IMG/VR virus record: IMGVR_UViG_3300046007_014014
Coordinates: 1 to 25,374 of that record
Reading direction: 5' to 3' (one strand)
Source: a virus
Length of the DNA stretch: 25,374 nt
Both the position numbers and the translations under genes were made by a program. Positions 6,383-13,920 of the stretch are shown one piece after another (positions within the stretch are counted from its first letter, which is position 1; every line of letters begins with the position of its first letter). Below the pieces are notes generated by a model. That model searched no databases, had not been told where the DNA came from, and was given only the letters and a program-made list of their open reading frames with translations.

Positions 6383-9136
6383 TCAACCCCAATCGGTGTC
6401 CTCCCAATCTCCGTAGTCCTGCGTAGAACCGGGGGTCCCATATATCTCCGAGGCCGTGTCCAAAACCTCCGGCGGTTTTTCCGAAACCGCTGTGCTGGAG
6501 AGGGTTTCAGCCTCGGAGGTTTTGGACAACCCCTCCGTGTGTCCGAAACTGTCCGAAACCTCTAGGGGCATTTCGGCAGCGTTTTCCACAAAAGTTTCCA
6601 CAGGCAGCTCGGTCTCATGCGTCGCAGCTGAGACTGTGCCTTGCTGAACTGTTTCGACCTCGGAGGTTTTGGACATTTTGGGGTTTTGGACAATTTCGTC
6701 TGTACCCTGTCCAAAACCCAAATCCCTTCCAGCACAAGGAGTTCCAAAGAAAGAAGGAGGGTTTTGGACACTCCGACCCTCGTATATAGGGGCTTTGACT
6801 GAAAAACCCACCTGGGGTCTCCCACCTTTAGGTCCCGTCTGTCTCACTTGGGTTTCCTCTACGAGGCCGGCAACAACCCACCGCTGCGCCCACCGCTTAA
6901 CCGTCTTCTCACTGACGATCGTCCCTGGTCCCCTACGCCCTGCCAGCCGGCTATTGAGCGCGTAGCGCAGCTCCTTAGCTGTCATCGGCGCCTCTGCCTC
7001 CTTGAGGATCCCGAGAACGATCGTCCGTGGCGTCTCATCGCCCTGCCCACCGTTCTCTCGGGTCACAGTCGGGGTGAGATCCTCAATGCTCAGCGCTTCC
7101 TCAATGTCCTCCTGCACCAGGAAGCGATCCCCACCCCGCATGCCCCGACTCTTGTCGATTTCGAGGATGAGCGCATGATCCCCGTACTGAGCGCGCTCCT
7201 CGTCCGTCAGGTCCTTCAGTTCCCAGGTCTCGTGCACCGCATTCCGCAGCGTGTCTGTGCCGCGGAACTTCGTCCCGTCCTTGGTGTTGTGGTGGATCCA
7301 CAGAAATGTCGTCGGTGGGAACGCCGTCCCGTTCTCCCGCGCCAAGCGATACAGCGTGTTCGAGTACTCCTTCTCGTACTCCTTGGCCGCAATCATCGTG
7401 CTCACCGACGTGAGTGAGTCGACTACCACCAGTACTGGCTTGAGCTCTTGCAGCCACCGCAAGAGCACCCTGTACTGGCTTTGTTGCCACTGCGGTTTGA
7501 ATCGGAACCAGGTATCGGCACCGGTCGAGTCAATCCCCTGCTGATCCAGGTACTCCGCATAGTCCGTCATCGACATGTCGTTGCCGATGAACAGCACATT
7601 CCCCGAGACCGTCGGCTCGACCGTCAGCCCCCGCACCTTCATCGGCAGCTTCTGGCCCACGATCTTGGCCAGCAGCACGGCAAGGCGTGTCTTACCCATC
7701 CCGCCCCTTGCGTGCAAGAGAATCGAGCTCGGTGCCGACACAAAGTCCGGGATCAGGTAGTCCCGCTGCCCGCGCATCTTCTCCTGCCACTGCGGGTCTT
7801 CCTCTACCTGCTCCTGGTGCAGCAGGAACCGCTCGAGCGCTGACTCCACCTGCGGCCCCGACTTGTACACGTGTGTCAGCCCGGAGTCCCGCACCAGCTC
7901 CATCAACTGGTAATGCGCGAGCTCGGCATTGTCGTACCCGTTGATGATCTTCTCGGCTGCCGTAAAAAACTCCTGCCCCGATAGCCGTTTCAGCGGCGCA
8001 TCTTTGATGGTGACCTCGGTCGCCGTTGCGCACGCCGGGTAGTCGTACCCCAGCTCCACGGCCAGCTCCGCCACATAGGCCTCGAGGGCGGGCCCACTCG
8101 GACGCCCAGCGTGCATGTCCTTGGTGCGGATCTTGTGGACGAAATCGAGCACGTCACCACCTACACCACACGCTTTGCAGTCCCAGCAACCGGTCTCTTC
8201 CGCGTACTGGAATGTCGTCCCGCTCTGCCCCCCGTGCCACGGGCAGCCGCTCATGCGCTGGGGCTTATCTCCACCGCGGCTCTTCCACCCGTACCGGTCA
8301 AACACCTCGTGGTTGAACACCAGATCAGCCAACCGCGGCCGCAGCAGCGACTGCACCTCCTCCTTGAAAAACCACCCACGGATCTGACGTGGCGGGACAG
8401 CTGTCTGCCCCCCGAGCTCGCTCATCACCTCCTTCTGCTCAGCCTCGGACAGCCATTGCACCGGCTTCCGATGTGGGCGCAGCACATCCAGCACCCACTG
8501 CGGTGCCGTCTCTACCTTTCCGCCGTTGTAGTTGAGGAACCGATAGGGCTGTTTTGTTTCCGGGTGTGGTGAGCCAGGGACCACGCTCTGACAGGCGTTG
8601 AACCGCAGCACCACCTCTTCGTAGGCAGCCCCACTGATCGCGTCCACATCACCACCGGCACCCCGGTTTGTATCCCCATGCCCCAGGTGCCACTGCCCAT
8701 CGTCCGTGCGCAGGATCAAGGTCTTCACATCCCCGAGCTCGGGAACCAAACGCTTGGGTACCTGATACAGGATCTGCCGACGCCCGGGCTTACCCGAAGT
8801 CCACGACATGGTCCGCTCCTCGCCATAGACCTCGTACTCTGGCCCTGCCACTTCGCGATAGCGCTGATCGGCGTCAAGCCCATCGATGTCGAGGGCTATG
8901 AGTCCCCCCGAGAACGAACCTGTCACCACACCCAGGCCTACGTATTCCTGCCTGAGCTGGTAGGCCGTCATGCACTCAATCCGCGTCAACGGCTTAGTGC
9001 TCCACTCCTTTACAAAGGTGGCTTTTCCCGCAACTGGCACAAAAGCCCATCCATCTGGAAATACATCACGTCGCAGCAATTCGATAGCTCGCCCTTTTAA
9101 GAGATCCGAGCTATTGCCATTGAGCTCTTTGTCCAT
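6383..9136 (-). CDS. PrimPol-type primase with zinc finger and RecA-like ATPase/helicase domain
   Basis: 917 residues. N-terminal archaeo-eukaryotic primase-like domain (~15-220): GLIALDIDG supplies the DxD pair (D83, D85), TSGKPGRRQILYQV follows, and VVPGSPHPET ends the domain. The classical His of motif II is Gln121 here, a form I recall from cyanobacterial plasmid primases. Residues ~298-332 form a CHC2-like zinc finger (C298, H301, C317, C320/C323). The ATPase part has Walker A ARGGMGKT (~476-483), Walker B LVVVDS (~569-574) and sensor-like WIHHN (~613), as in RepA/DnaB-related helicases. A winged-helix section follows near 700-790. The last ~110 residues are low-complexity and coincide with a striking nucleotide repeat cluster. 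It divides from the SSB gene at 9390 across a 250-nt divergent region. Confidence 0.88.
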   Translation of the reverse strand: MDKELNGNSSDLLKGRAIELLRRDVFPDGWAFVPVAGKATFVKEWSTKPLTRIECMTAYQLRQEYVGLGVVTGSFSGGLIALDIDGLDADQRYREVAGPEYEVYGEERTMSWTSGKPGRRQILYQVPKRLVPELGDVKTLILRTDDGQWHLGHGDTNRGAGGDVDAISGAAYEEVVLRFNACQSVVPGSPHPETKQPYRFLNYNGGKVETAPQWVLDVLRPHRKPVQWLSEAEQKEVMSELGGQTAVPPRQIRGWFFKEEVQSLLRPRLADLVFNHEVFDRYGWKSRGGDKPQRMSGCPWHGGQSGTTFQYAEETGCWDCKACGVGGDVLDFVHKIRTKDMHAGRPSGPALEAYVAELAVELGYDYPACATATEVTIKDAPLKRLSGQEFFTAAEKIINGYDNAELAHYQLMELVRDSGLTHVYKSGPQVESALERFLLHQEQVEEDPQWQEKMRGQRDYLIPDFVSAPSSILLHARGGMGKTRLAVLLAKIVGQKLPMKVRGLTVEPTVSGNVLFIGNDMSMTDYAEYLDQQGIDSTGADTWFRFKPQWQQSQYRVLLRWLQELKPVLVVVDSLTSVSTMIAAKEYEKEYSNTLYRLARENGTAFPPTTFLWIHHNTKDGTKFRGTDTLRNAVHETWELKDLTDEERAQYGDHALILEIDKSRGMRGGDRFLVQEDIEEALSIEDLTPTVTRENGGQGDETPRTIVLGILKEAEAPMTAKELRYALNSRLAGRRGPGTIVSEKTVKRWAQRWVVAGLVEETQVRQTGPKGGRPQVGFSVKAPIYEGRSVQNPPSFFGTPCAGRDLGFGQGTDEIVQNPKMSKTSEVETVQQGTVSAATHETELPVETFVENAAEMPLEVSDSFGHTEGLSKTSEAETLSSTAVSEKPPEVLDTASEIYGTPGSTQDYGDWEDTDWG
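6458..6769. repeat. Cluster of eight GTCCRAAAC sites (iteron/origin candidate)
   Basis: On the plus strand GTCCAAAAC occurs at 6458 and 6709 and GTCCGAAAC at 6541 and 6551; the complement GTTTTGGAC occurs at 6519, 6666, 6683 and 6761. Three copies extend to a 14-mer: GTCCAAAACCTCCG at 6458-6471 and its exact complement at 6514-6527 and 6661-6674. Read in the primase frame, the copies encode VQN, SKT, GFG, SFG, VLD and VSD, so all three codon frames and both orientations are used. This points to constraint on DNA rather than protein. Confidence 0.75.
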
Positions 9137-9166
9137 TACGATTTCAGCAGCAAGTGAAGGCCAAGA

Positions 9167-9193
9167 CCCTCCGCCACAAGCGGGGGGTTTTTT
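9167..9193 (+). terminator. Rightward intrinsic terminator in the divergent region
   Basis: An 8-bp stem CCCTCCGC / GCGGGGGG (one U-G pair) with a five-base loop is followed by TTTTTT. It is oriented for plus-strand transcripts although the gene on its left is on the minus strand, so it would stop antisense readthrough coming across the replication block before the SSB promoter. Confidence 0.78.
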
Positions 9194-9248
9194 CTTGACC
9201 GTGTTTCACCGTAACGAGCTACCAGATCCCTGACAACCCACCGCGGTA

Positions 9249-9262
9249 AGTCTCACGAGACT
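9249..9262. promoter_or_regulatory. Palindromic AGTCTC/GAGACT site
   Basis: AGTCTC and GAGACT are separated by two bases between the divergent primase and SSB genes, about 30 bp upstream of the predicted -35 element. A dyad in a divergent intergenic region is a natural operator position. Related AGTCTCA sites occur near other gene borders in the window. Protein partner unknown. Confidence 0.4.
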
Positions 9263-9293
9263 CACTGATTATTGCGAGTTTTCCTGCAGATCG

Positions 9294-9322
9294 TTGACGA
9301 AGTCACGCCAATCCCGTACGAT
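9294..9322 (+). promoter_or_regulatory. Sigma70-type promoter for the SSB-like gene
   Basis: TTGACG at 9294-9299 and TACGAT at 9317-9322 are separated by exactly 17 bp. The -10 is preceded by CCCG as in the three promoters at 13995-14236. The start codon of the SSB-like gene is 68 nt downstream. This would be readable by host RNA polymerase. Confidence 0.6.
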
Positions 9323-9389
9323 CTGCTCACGAGGCCGGGAAACCCCCGACCTCTGGCACATCACCCACTATTTACGGGATTTCGCCCCC

Positions 9390-9923
9390 ATGTCCACGTT
9401 CCTTTCAAAAGTTGCCATCGCGGAGATCTCCAAGGAGTCTTCCGGCGCCGGTCGCTATCTGAACCCCTCCAAGATCACTGACGAAGTCCGAGTGCGCTTC
9501 TTCGGTGAAGGCGCGACAGGTTTCGAGGCCTGGACCACCGACAACAAGCCCATCCGCTGGGAGAGCAAGCCCGAAGAGCTCCCCTCCAATATCCGCCAGC
9601 AAGAGGGCTACCAAACCGTCAAGCGTTTCATCGCCGGTGTGGTCTACGACTACTCCTCTGATGACTTCAAGATCCTGCAGATCACTCAGAAGACTCTGAT
9701 GGATCAGCTCTTCAAGTTCATCTCCGACGAAGACTACGGAGACCCCACTGGCTACGACGTAAAGATCGGCAAAACCGGTGAAGGTAAAAAAACCGAATAT
9801 ACCTTAGTAGCCGCACCTCCTAAGGCTGTCAAAGCTGACCTTCAGGCACGCTTCGATGACCTCACGTGTGACCTGAATCGCCTCTACGACGGTGAGGATC
9901 CATTCGCTGAAGCCTCCGCCTAA
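9390..9923 (+). CDS. Probable single-stranded DNA-binding protein
   Basis: 177 residues from the ATG at 9390 (MSTFLSKVAIAEISKE). Key blocks are YLNPSKITDEVRVRFFGEG, GFEAWTTDNKPIRW, FIAGVVYDYSSDDFKILQIT and EYTLVAAPPK, ending in an acidic tail GEDPFAEASA. I know this set of blocks from a widespread phage family usually annotated as ssDNA-binding; the OB-like beta strands and acidic C-terminal tail agree. It has its own promoter and terminator and sits opposite the primase, so high, independent expression is likely. I reject a longer TTG start at 9294 because it overlaps the promoter and lies outside the family's usual N-terminus. Confidence 0.75.
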   Translation: MSTFLSKVAIAEISKESSGAGRYLNPSKITDEVRVRFFGEGATGFEAWTTDNKPIRWESKPEELPSNIRQQEGYQTVKRFIAGVVYDYSSDDFKILQITQKTLMDQLFKFISDEDYGDPTGYDVKIGKTGEGKKTEYTLVAAPPKAVKADLQARFDDLTCDLNRLYDGEDPFAEASA

Positions 9924-9930
9924 CAGCCAC

Positions 9931-9955
9931 AGGGGAGCTATCTGCTCCCCTTTTT
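9931..9955 (+). terminator. Intrinsic terminator after the SSB-like gene
   Basis: AGGGGAGC / GCTCCCCT with a TATCT loop is followed by TTTTT (arms share the first T of the tract), starting 8 nt after the SSB-like stop. The next gene starts at 9968, so some readthrough or an unseen promoter is needed for the downstream operon. Confidence 0.9.
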
Positions 9956-9967
9956 ACTTAGTACCTC

Positions 9968-10201
9968 ATGGACACCACACAGCTGCTCGGACGCAACATT
10001 CGCTTCCATCTCTTCCGCACCCGGCTAACACTGCGCGATGTCGCCGAAGCCTCTGGCATATCCCCCTACTCCCTTGGTCGCATGGCCAGTGGCAAAACCA
10101 AGCTGATCGATCCCAACGTTCTCGCCGATCTCATGCATGTCTTCCACTGCGACGCCAACGCGCTGCTCCTACCCATCGAGGGCGTCCCCTATGACGGCTG
10201 A
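9968..10201 (+). CDS. Cro/CI-family helix-turn-helix protein
   Basis: 77 residues. The HTH runs from about LTLRDVAEASGISPYSLGRM (residues ~20-40), with a following helix ending in LMHVFHCDANALLLP, the normal layout of XRE/Cro-type DNA-binding proteins. It stands first in the overlapping operon 9968-13153 and ends 11 bp inside the exonuclease gene. It could act as an early repressor or autoregulator; AGTCTCA-type sites upstream of the SSB-like gene are candidate targets, but that link is inference. There is no integrase in the window to support a lysogeny role. Confidence 0.8.
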   Translation: MDTTQLLGRNIRFHLFRTRLTLRDVAEASGISPYSLGRMASGKTKLIDPNVLADLMHVFHCDANALLLPIEGVPYDG

Positions 10202-10871
10202 CCTCATCCGCGGCCTACCCAAGTACGAACCAATCCGCTCCCACGAGAACGGTGAACGCAGCTACTCCACACCACTCGGATCCTGCAGCTCCGTTACCAC
10301 AATCCTGAGCGGCACCCGCGATAGCTCCGGCCTGCAAGCTTGGCGCGAGTCCGTCGGTGAAGCCCGCGCAGACTTCATCTGCAACCTCGCCAGCTTCCGC
10401 GGCACCCGCCACCACGACGCTGTCGAGCGCTACCTACTCGACGGCACCGAGCCCGGTTTCGACTTCCTCAACACGCCCTACTGGAACAGCACGCGCAGCT
10501 TCCTCGACCGCATTCGCCGTCCTCTCGTCTGCGAAGGAGCTATCTACCACCCGCTCCGCTACGCCGGCACGTTCGACTGCATCGCTTATCTAGAGGACGA
10601 TGGTGAACAGCCCTCTTTGCTGGACTGGAAAACAGCCGATAAAGTCCGCAACCCAGCAAAGATGTACGAATACTCGTTGCAAGTTGCTGCTTACACCGCC
10701 GCCGCTAATTACGTCTACAAACCACAAGGCCTAAATATCACCCGAGCGCTGATCGTCGTAGCTATCCCCGACGAAACCCCTCAAATCGAAGAGCTCTCGC
10801 TCCGCAAGCTCACCCAGTACATGCAGCACTTCGAGGCTCGCATCAAACGCTTCACCCGGTCCCGCGCATGA
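10191..10871 (+). CDS. PD-(D/E)XK exonuclease (MGME1/Cas4-like)
   Basis: 226 residues from the ATG at 10191, which overlaps the HTH gene. Motifs in order: SCSSVTTILS, GTRHHDAVERYL (H74), VCEGAIYH (E115), YAGTFDCIAYL (D129), LLDWKTAD (D145, K147) and YSLQVAAYTAA (Q164). This is the full catalytic set of the RecB-like nuclease superfamily, in the compact form of MGME1-like and T7-like cyanophage exonucleases. Such enzymes degrade host DNA or process recombination and replication ends. No Cys cluster for an iron-sulphur centre is seen, so it is not a typical Cas4. It forms a replication/recombination pair with the SSB-like protein. Confidence 0.82.
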   Translation: MTADLIRGLPKYEPIRSHENGERSYSTPLGSCSSVTTILSGTRDSSGLQAWRESVGEARADFICNLASFRGTRHHDAVERYLLDGTEPGFDFLNTPYWNSTRSFLDRIRRPLVCEGAIYHPLRYAGTFDCIAYLEDDGEQPSLLDWKTADKVRNPAKMYEYSLQVAAYTAAANYVYKPQGLNITRALIVVAIPDETPQIEELSLRKLTQYMQHFEARIKRFTRSRA

Positions 10872-11257
10872 GCGAAACCACCCCTATCCACGCTCTGGTC
10901 AGCAACGTCATCGGAGGCTCCCTCCTAGTGCAGCACGCCAACGCGCTGGACATCGATCCCGAGCTGCTCGCTGACCCCAGCAGCCCCGAGTCCTTCGAGC
11001 TCTACCGCAAGCTCACCACGCACCTAGGCCTCGACTTTGAAGTCGCCGCTTCGCACGTTCTGAGCTCCGTGACAGCACTGCTCATCGACGCCGAGATCAA
11101 GGACTACAACGTCCGCTACCTCGCCACCGCGCTCTGGAAAATACTCGGCGATCCCGCACATAACGGCGACGAACCCCCACCGATCTACAACGAGGCCGCC
11201 AAGGCGATGTACGCCTGGACCCTGACCCTTCTCCACCCCACTTTTATCCGCCCCTGA
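10868..11257 (+). CDS. Hypothetical protein in the replication operon
   Basis: 129 residues from an ATG coupled to the exonuclease stop (ATGA). Mostly helical, with a middle segment FEVAASHVLSSVTALLIDAE and a C-terminal YNEAAKAMYAWTLTLLHP. No TM segment and no motif I recognise. Position between exonuclease and dNMP kinase suggests an accessory role in DNA metabolism, but nothing in the sequence proves it. Confidence 0.7.
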   Translation: MSETTPIHALVSNVIGGSLLVQHANALDIDPELLADPSSPESFELYRKLTTHLGLDFEVAASHVLSSVTALLIDAEIKDYNVRYLATALWKILGDPAHNGDEPPPIYNEAAKAMYAWTLTLLHPTFIRP

Positions 11258-11259
11258 TC

Positions 11260-11871
11260 ATGCTCATCGGTATCTACTCTCCCGCCGCCGGCAGCGGCAA
11301 ATCTTCCGTAGCCGACCACCTGGTCACACAGCACGGCTTCACCCACCTCAGCTTTGCCGAACCGCTCAAGTCAATGATCAGCTCGCTGCTCTATGACTTC
11401 GGCTATAGCCCTCAGGACGCGCACCACGCGACCCACGTCGCCAAAACCGCCCCTCTCCCCGAGATCGATGACAACGTCGACGCTCGCCACCTACTCCGCA
11501 CCCTGGGCACCGAGTGGGGCCGCGGCTGCGTCCACCCCGACATATGGCTCCGCTGCTGGACTTCCCGCTACATGCGCCTCCAGCTTCAAGGCATCGAGCG
11601 CGTCGTTGTAGATGACATGCGTTTTCTCAACGAAGCCGCCCTCCTCGATCGCTTCGGCGCCCATCTCTGGAAAGTCACGCGCCCGGGAACCGAGCGCAAC
11701 ACAGACCACGCCTCTGAAGGCGGCCTCGACCACCTCCATGCCCTGACTGACCCCGAGAACGATTGTTCCCTCGCCTTCCACCACATCATCGAAAACGACG
11801 AATCCCTTTACGCGCTATACAGCCAAGTAGACGACGTCCTCGCGTTTGATTATTTCTCCGAAGTCATATGA
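11260..11871 (+). CDS. Deoxynucleoside monophosphate kinase
   Basis: 203 residues. A P-loop near the start (YSPAAGSGKSSVADHL) is followed by FTHLSFAEPLKSMI, a pattern of phage dNMP kinases related to T4 gp1. LLRTLGTEWGR...DIWLRCW and VVVDDMRFLNEAALL (Walker-B-like DD and an R) complete the family signature, and WKVTRPGTERNTDHASEG matches the lid region. The enzyme phosphorylates dNMPs released from host DNA and so pairs with the exonuclease upstream and ThyX at the right end. The start ATG is two nt after the previous stop; the end overlaps the next gene by ATGA. Confidence 0.85.
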   Translation: MLIGIYSPAAGSGKSSVADHLVTQHGFTHLSFAEPLKSMISSLLYDFGYSPQDAHHATHVAKTAPLPEIDDNVDARHLLRTLGTEWGRGCVHPDIWLRCWTSRYMRLQLQGIERVVVDDMRFLNEAALLDRFGAHLWKVTRPGTERNTDHASEGGLDHLHALTDPENDCSLAFHHIIENDESLYALYSQVDDVLAFDYFSEVI

Positions 11872-12053
11872 GCTCACTATCCGTAGTCGAATTGCGTGCC
11901 CACTCCACCAACGTTGAAGACCACATAGCCAGAGTGCTCAACGACTTCAGCGAAATCACTGGAGTAGCCGTCGAAGCTTTAACAATCACCCCAGCTTCCA
12001 CCGCCGATTCCTTCAGCACCACATACTACGTTCAGCTAAAAATCACCCTCTAG
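11868..12053 (+). CDS. Small hypothetical protein
   Basis: 61 residues, coupled to the kinase by an ATGA overlap. The N-terminal half is helical (VEDHIARVLNDFSEITGVAV) and the C-terminal half beta-like (FSTTYYVQLKITL). No motif recognised. Its stop shares a base with the GTG start of the next gene. Confidence 0.6.
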   Translation: MSSLSVVELRAHSTNVEDHIARVLNDFSEITGVAVEALTITPASTADSFSTTYYVQLKITL

Positions 12054-12256
12054 TGGATCAGCATCTCGCCACCGTCCTACCGCAGTACATGCGGCTCGCC
12101 TCCAGTGCATCTGCCGAAACCATCCGTCGCAACCCCGTCACCGGCCCCTACAGCGAGCTCTACTTCAAGCTCGCTCGCCAGCACGGCCTCACCCACGCCC
12201 GAGCCTGGCTACTCGGCTCACTGGTCCGCGACCTTCACAGCTCCGCTGCTTCTTGA
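12053..12256 (+). CDS. Small hypothetical protein
   Basis: 67 residues from a GTG that overlaps the upstream TAG by one base. Helical, with YSELYFKLARQHGLTHARAW in the middle. No recognised family. The reading frame is kept and packed 6 nt ahead of the sigma gene, which supports it as a real gene. Confidence 0.55.
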   Translation: MDQHLATVLPQYMRLASSASAETIRRNPVTGPYSELYFKLARQHGLTHARAWLLGSLVRDLHSSAAS

Positions 12257-12262
12257 TCAGCG

Positions 12263-13153
12263 ATGTCGGACCTCATCTCCCAGTACCTCAGTGACATCTC
12301 CCGGCATCCGATCCTCTCGCGCGAAGCCCAGCTCCGTCACGCCTATCGCATCCGCGCATGGGTCGACTACACCCCACCCGGCTCCACCGAGCCCGACCGC
12401 TCCGCCGCCCCCGCTCACATTGCACGCCCCGGCAAGCGCTCCCTGGACATCATGGTGCGAACCAACCTGCGCTTAGTTGTCCACCTCGCCAAGCGCTATC
12501 AGAACCGAGGCCTCGAACTCAGCGATCTGATCCAGGAAGGCAGCCTCGGTCTCATCCGAGGCATCGAGCTCTTTGACCCAACCCGCGGATACGCCTTCAG
12601 CACATACAGCTATTGGTGGATCCGCCAATCTATTTCACGCGCAATCTATAACTCCTCCCGCACAATACGGCTACCAATAAACGTGCAGGATCTTTCTACC
12701 AAGATCAAGCGCGCCATGCACACTCTGACTGCCTCTTACGGCAGACCCCCCTCCATCGATGAGCTCAGCACCGAGCTCGAGCTTCCCCCTGAGCGCATCA
12801 CCGAGACCTTGATCAGCTGCACCATTACCAGCTGCACCTCCATTGACGCCCTATGTCAGCTCTCTGATGCCCCCATCTCCGAGGTACTCAGCTCTGACAA
12901 CCCGACCCCGTCAGAAAGCCCAGAACTCACCGTATCCCTCATCGAGCGCGAAGAGCTTCTACAAAAAGCCCTCGCGACCCTTGACCCTACGCAACTCCTT
13001 GTGGTGCAAGCGATCCACTTTGAGCAACGCAGCCGCCACGAGCTATCCGACGAGCTCGGTATATCCCGCTATTGCATCTCATCGATCTACAAAAAAGCTA
13101 TGCACAAGCTAAGAGTAGAGCTCACTTATAACTGGGATGCGTTTAACGAGTGA
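12263..13153 (+). CDS. RNA polymerase sigma factor (sigma70 group 2-like)
   Basis: 296 residues. Region 1.2: ISQYLSDISRHPILSREAQL. Region 2: TNLRLVVHLAKRYQNRGLEL, DLIQEGSLGLIRGIELFDP and YAFSTYSYWWIRQSISRAI, nearly canonical for cyanobacterial SigA/B-type factors, so core binding and -10 recognition should be kept. Region 3: TIRLPINVQDLSTKIKRA. Region 4.2: SRHELSDELGISRYCISSIY then KKAMHKLR; the recognition helix, normally TRERVRQIE, is strongly changed. Region 1.1 is missing, as in group 2 and 3 factors. A linker of extra residues (~30-60) separates regions 1.2 and 2. Last gene of the operon from 9968; it meets a minus-strand HNH gene one base later. Probably directs phage middle or late transcription. 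Confidence 0.9.
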   Translation: MSDLISQYLSDISRHPILSREAQLRHAYRIRAWVDYTPPGSTEPDRSAAPAHIARPGKRSLDIMVRTNLRLVVHLAKRYQNRGLELSDLIQEGSLGLIRGIELFDPTRGYAFSTYSYWWIRQSISRAIYNSSRTIRLPINVQDLSTKIKRAMHTLTASYGRPPSIDELSTELELPPERITETLISCTITSCTSIDALCQLSDAPISEVLSSDNPTPSESPELTVSLIEREELLQKALATLDPTQLLVVQAIHFEQRSRHELSDELGISRYCISSIYKKAMHKLRVELTYNWDAFNE

Positions 13154-13154
13154 G

Positions 13155-13802
13155 CTACCAGACAGTAAATTCTTCTACTTCTATGCCCTCCATAGCAAAA
13201 GCGTATACACCTGTGTGCTTACAGCGGTATATACGCTGATAGATAGTGGAGTAATTTAGTCCTACTTCTTTGCATAAGCTCTTAGCGCTATACAGTATTC
13301 CCTGGTATAAGTACATGGTTTTAGTTACGTTACCCACTACAGGTCTTTTACTACGTAGTATCCTAGATACAGCTATGCGCACTGTTTGTTCCTGTGGGGA
13401 TACGTAGTCTTTATTCTGTCTGCTCTTAGCTACTCCGCTTTCATCCCGTCCGTTATCATCTTGCCATCCTAGCGCTAGTTCTTCTTTTCCTATGTGTCGG
13501 ACAACCATACTACCTGGATTTTGACCGGTTTTTAAGTAGTACGCAATCCTGTGTGCGTAAAATACTCCATGCCCCCGCACGGACACTAACCATTTTGCTC
13601 CGTTTTTTGAACCAGCTGGTTCACCTATTTTAGCTTTACCATTTTTACTAGCAACTTTCCATACAAGGCCCGAAGGCGAGGTACTAGATAGCTCGAGCAG
13701 ATCTTCAACTATTGGTGGAATGGGGCGTGGAGCGCCATTCCTGTTGAGCGCGTAGTGCACATCGGTCAGCGGAAGGCAGCGCTGGTATGTCTGAGCAGGC
13801 AT
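13155..13802 (-). CDS. HNH/AP2-type homing endonuclease-like protein, catalytic site degenerate
   Basis: 215 residues from the ATG at 13802 (a TTG at 13826 would add eight). SPSGLVWKVASKNGKAKIGE, KWLVSVRGHGVFYAHRIAYY and KTGQNPGSMVVRHIG follow the layout of HNH_3-type free-standing endonucleases, where the last part normally reads xxxDHxNxxxxDNR. Here it is RHIGKEELALGWQDDNGRDE, so the second HNH half is altered and activity is doubtful. The C-terminal part (SAKLCKEVGLNYSTIYQRI-like, YSAKSLCKEVGLNYSTIYQR) is a NUMOD/HTH-type DNA-binding segment. The gene is far more AT-rich and TA-rich than its neighbours and faces the opposite way, consistent with recent insertion. Confidence 0.65.
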   Translation of the reverse strand: MPAQTYQRCLPLTDVHYALNRNGAPRPIPPIVEDLLELSSTSPSGLVWKVASKNGKAKIGEPAGSKNGAKWLVSVRGHGVFYAHRIAYYLKTGQNPGSMVVRHIGKEELALGWQDDNGRDESGVAKSRQNKDYVSPQEQTVRIAVSRILRSKRPVVGNVTKTMYLYQGILYSAKSLCKEVGLNYSTIYQRIYRCKHTGVYAFAMEGIEVEEFTVW

Positions 13803-13845
13803 ACAGGTCTCTGAGGTACCCCACAAGCATACCCCCTACAACTTT

Positions 13846-13853
13846 TATTTATA
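13846..13853 (-). promoter_or_regulatory. TATAAATA box upstream of the HNH-like gene
   Basis: On the minus strand the octamer TATAAATA lies 44 nt before the ATG at 13802 in an AT-rich patch. It is the T4-type late promoter consensus and also passes as a plain -10 box. No good -35 is seen. Confidence 0.4.
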
Positions 13854-13920
13854 TACAGTTTTTCTAGCCCAGGATGTGACATATCCCCCTCTAGCCCAGT
13901 CTCACTGCGACGCAGGGCTG

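Noticed and set aside
9195-9223. Promoter starting at TTGACC after the 9167 terminator
   Set aside because: At 17 bp the -10 would be GCTACC, a poor match; the TTGACG/TACGAT pair at 9294 is much better.
9968-10201. Lysogeny repressor
   Set aside because: The HTH protein is small and operon-borne, and no integrase, attachment site or antirepressor is visible in the window.
10191-10871. Cas4 nuclease
   Set aside because: The catalytic residues fit, but the Cys residues needed for a 4Fe-4S cluster are absent and there is no CRISPR context.
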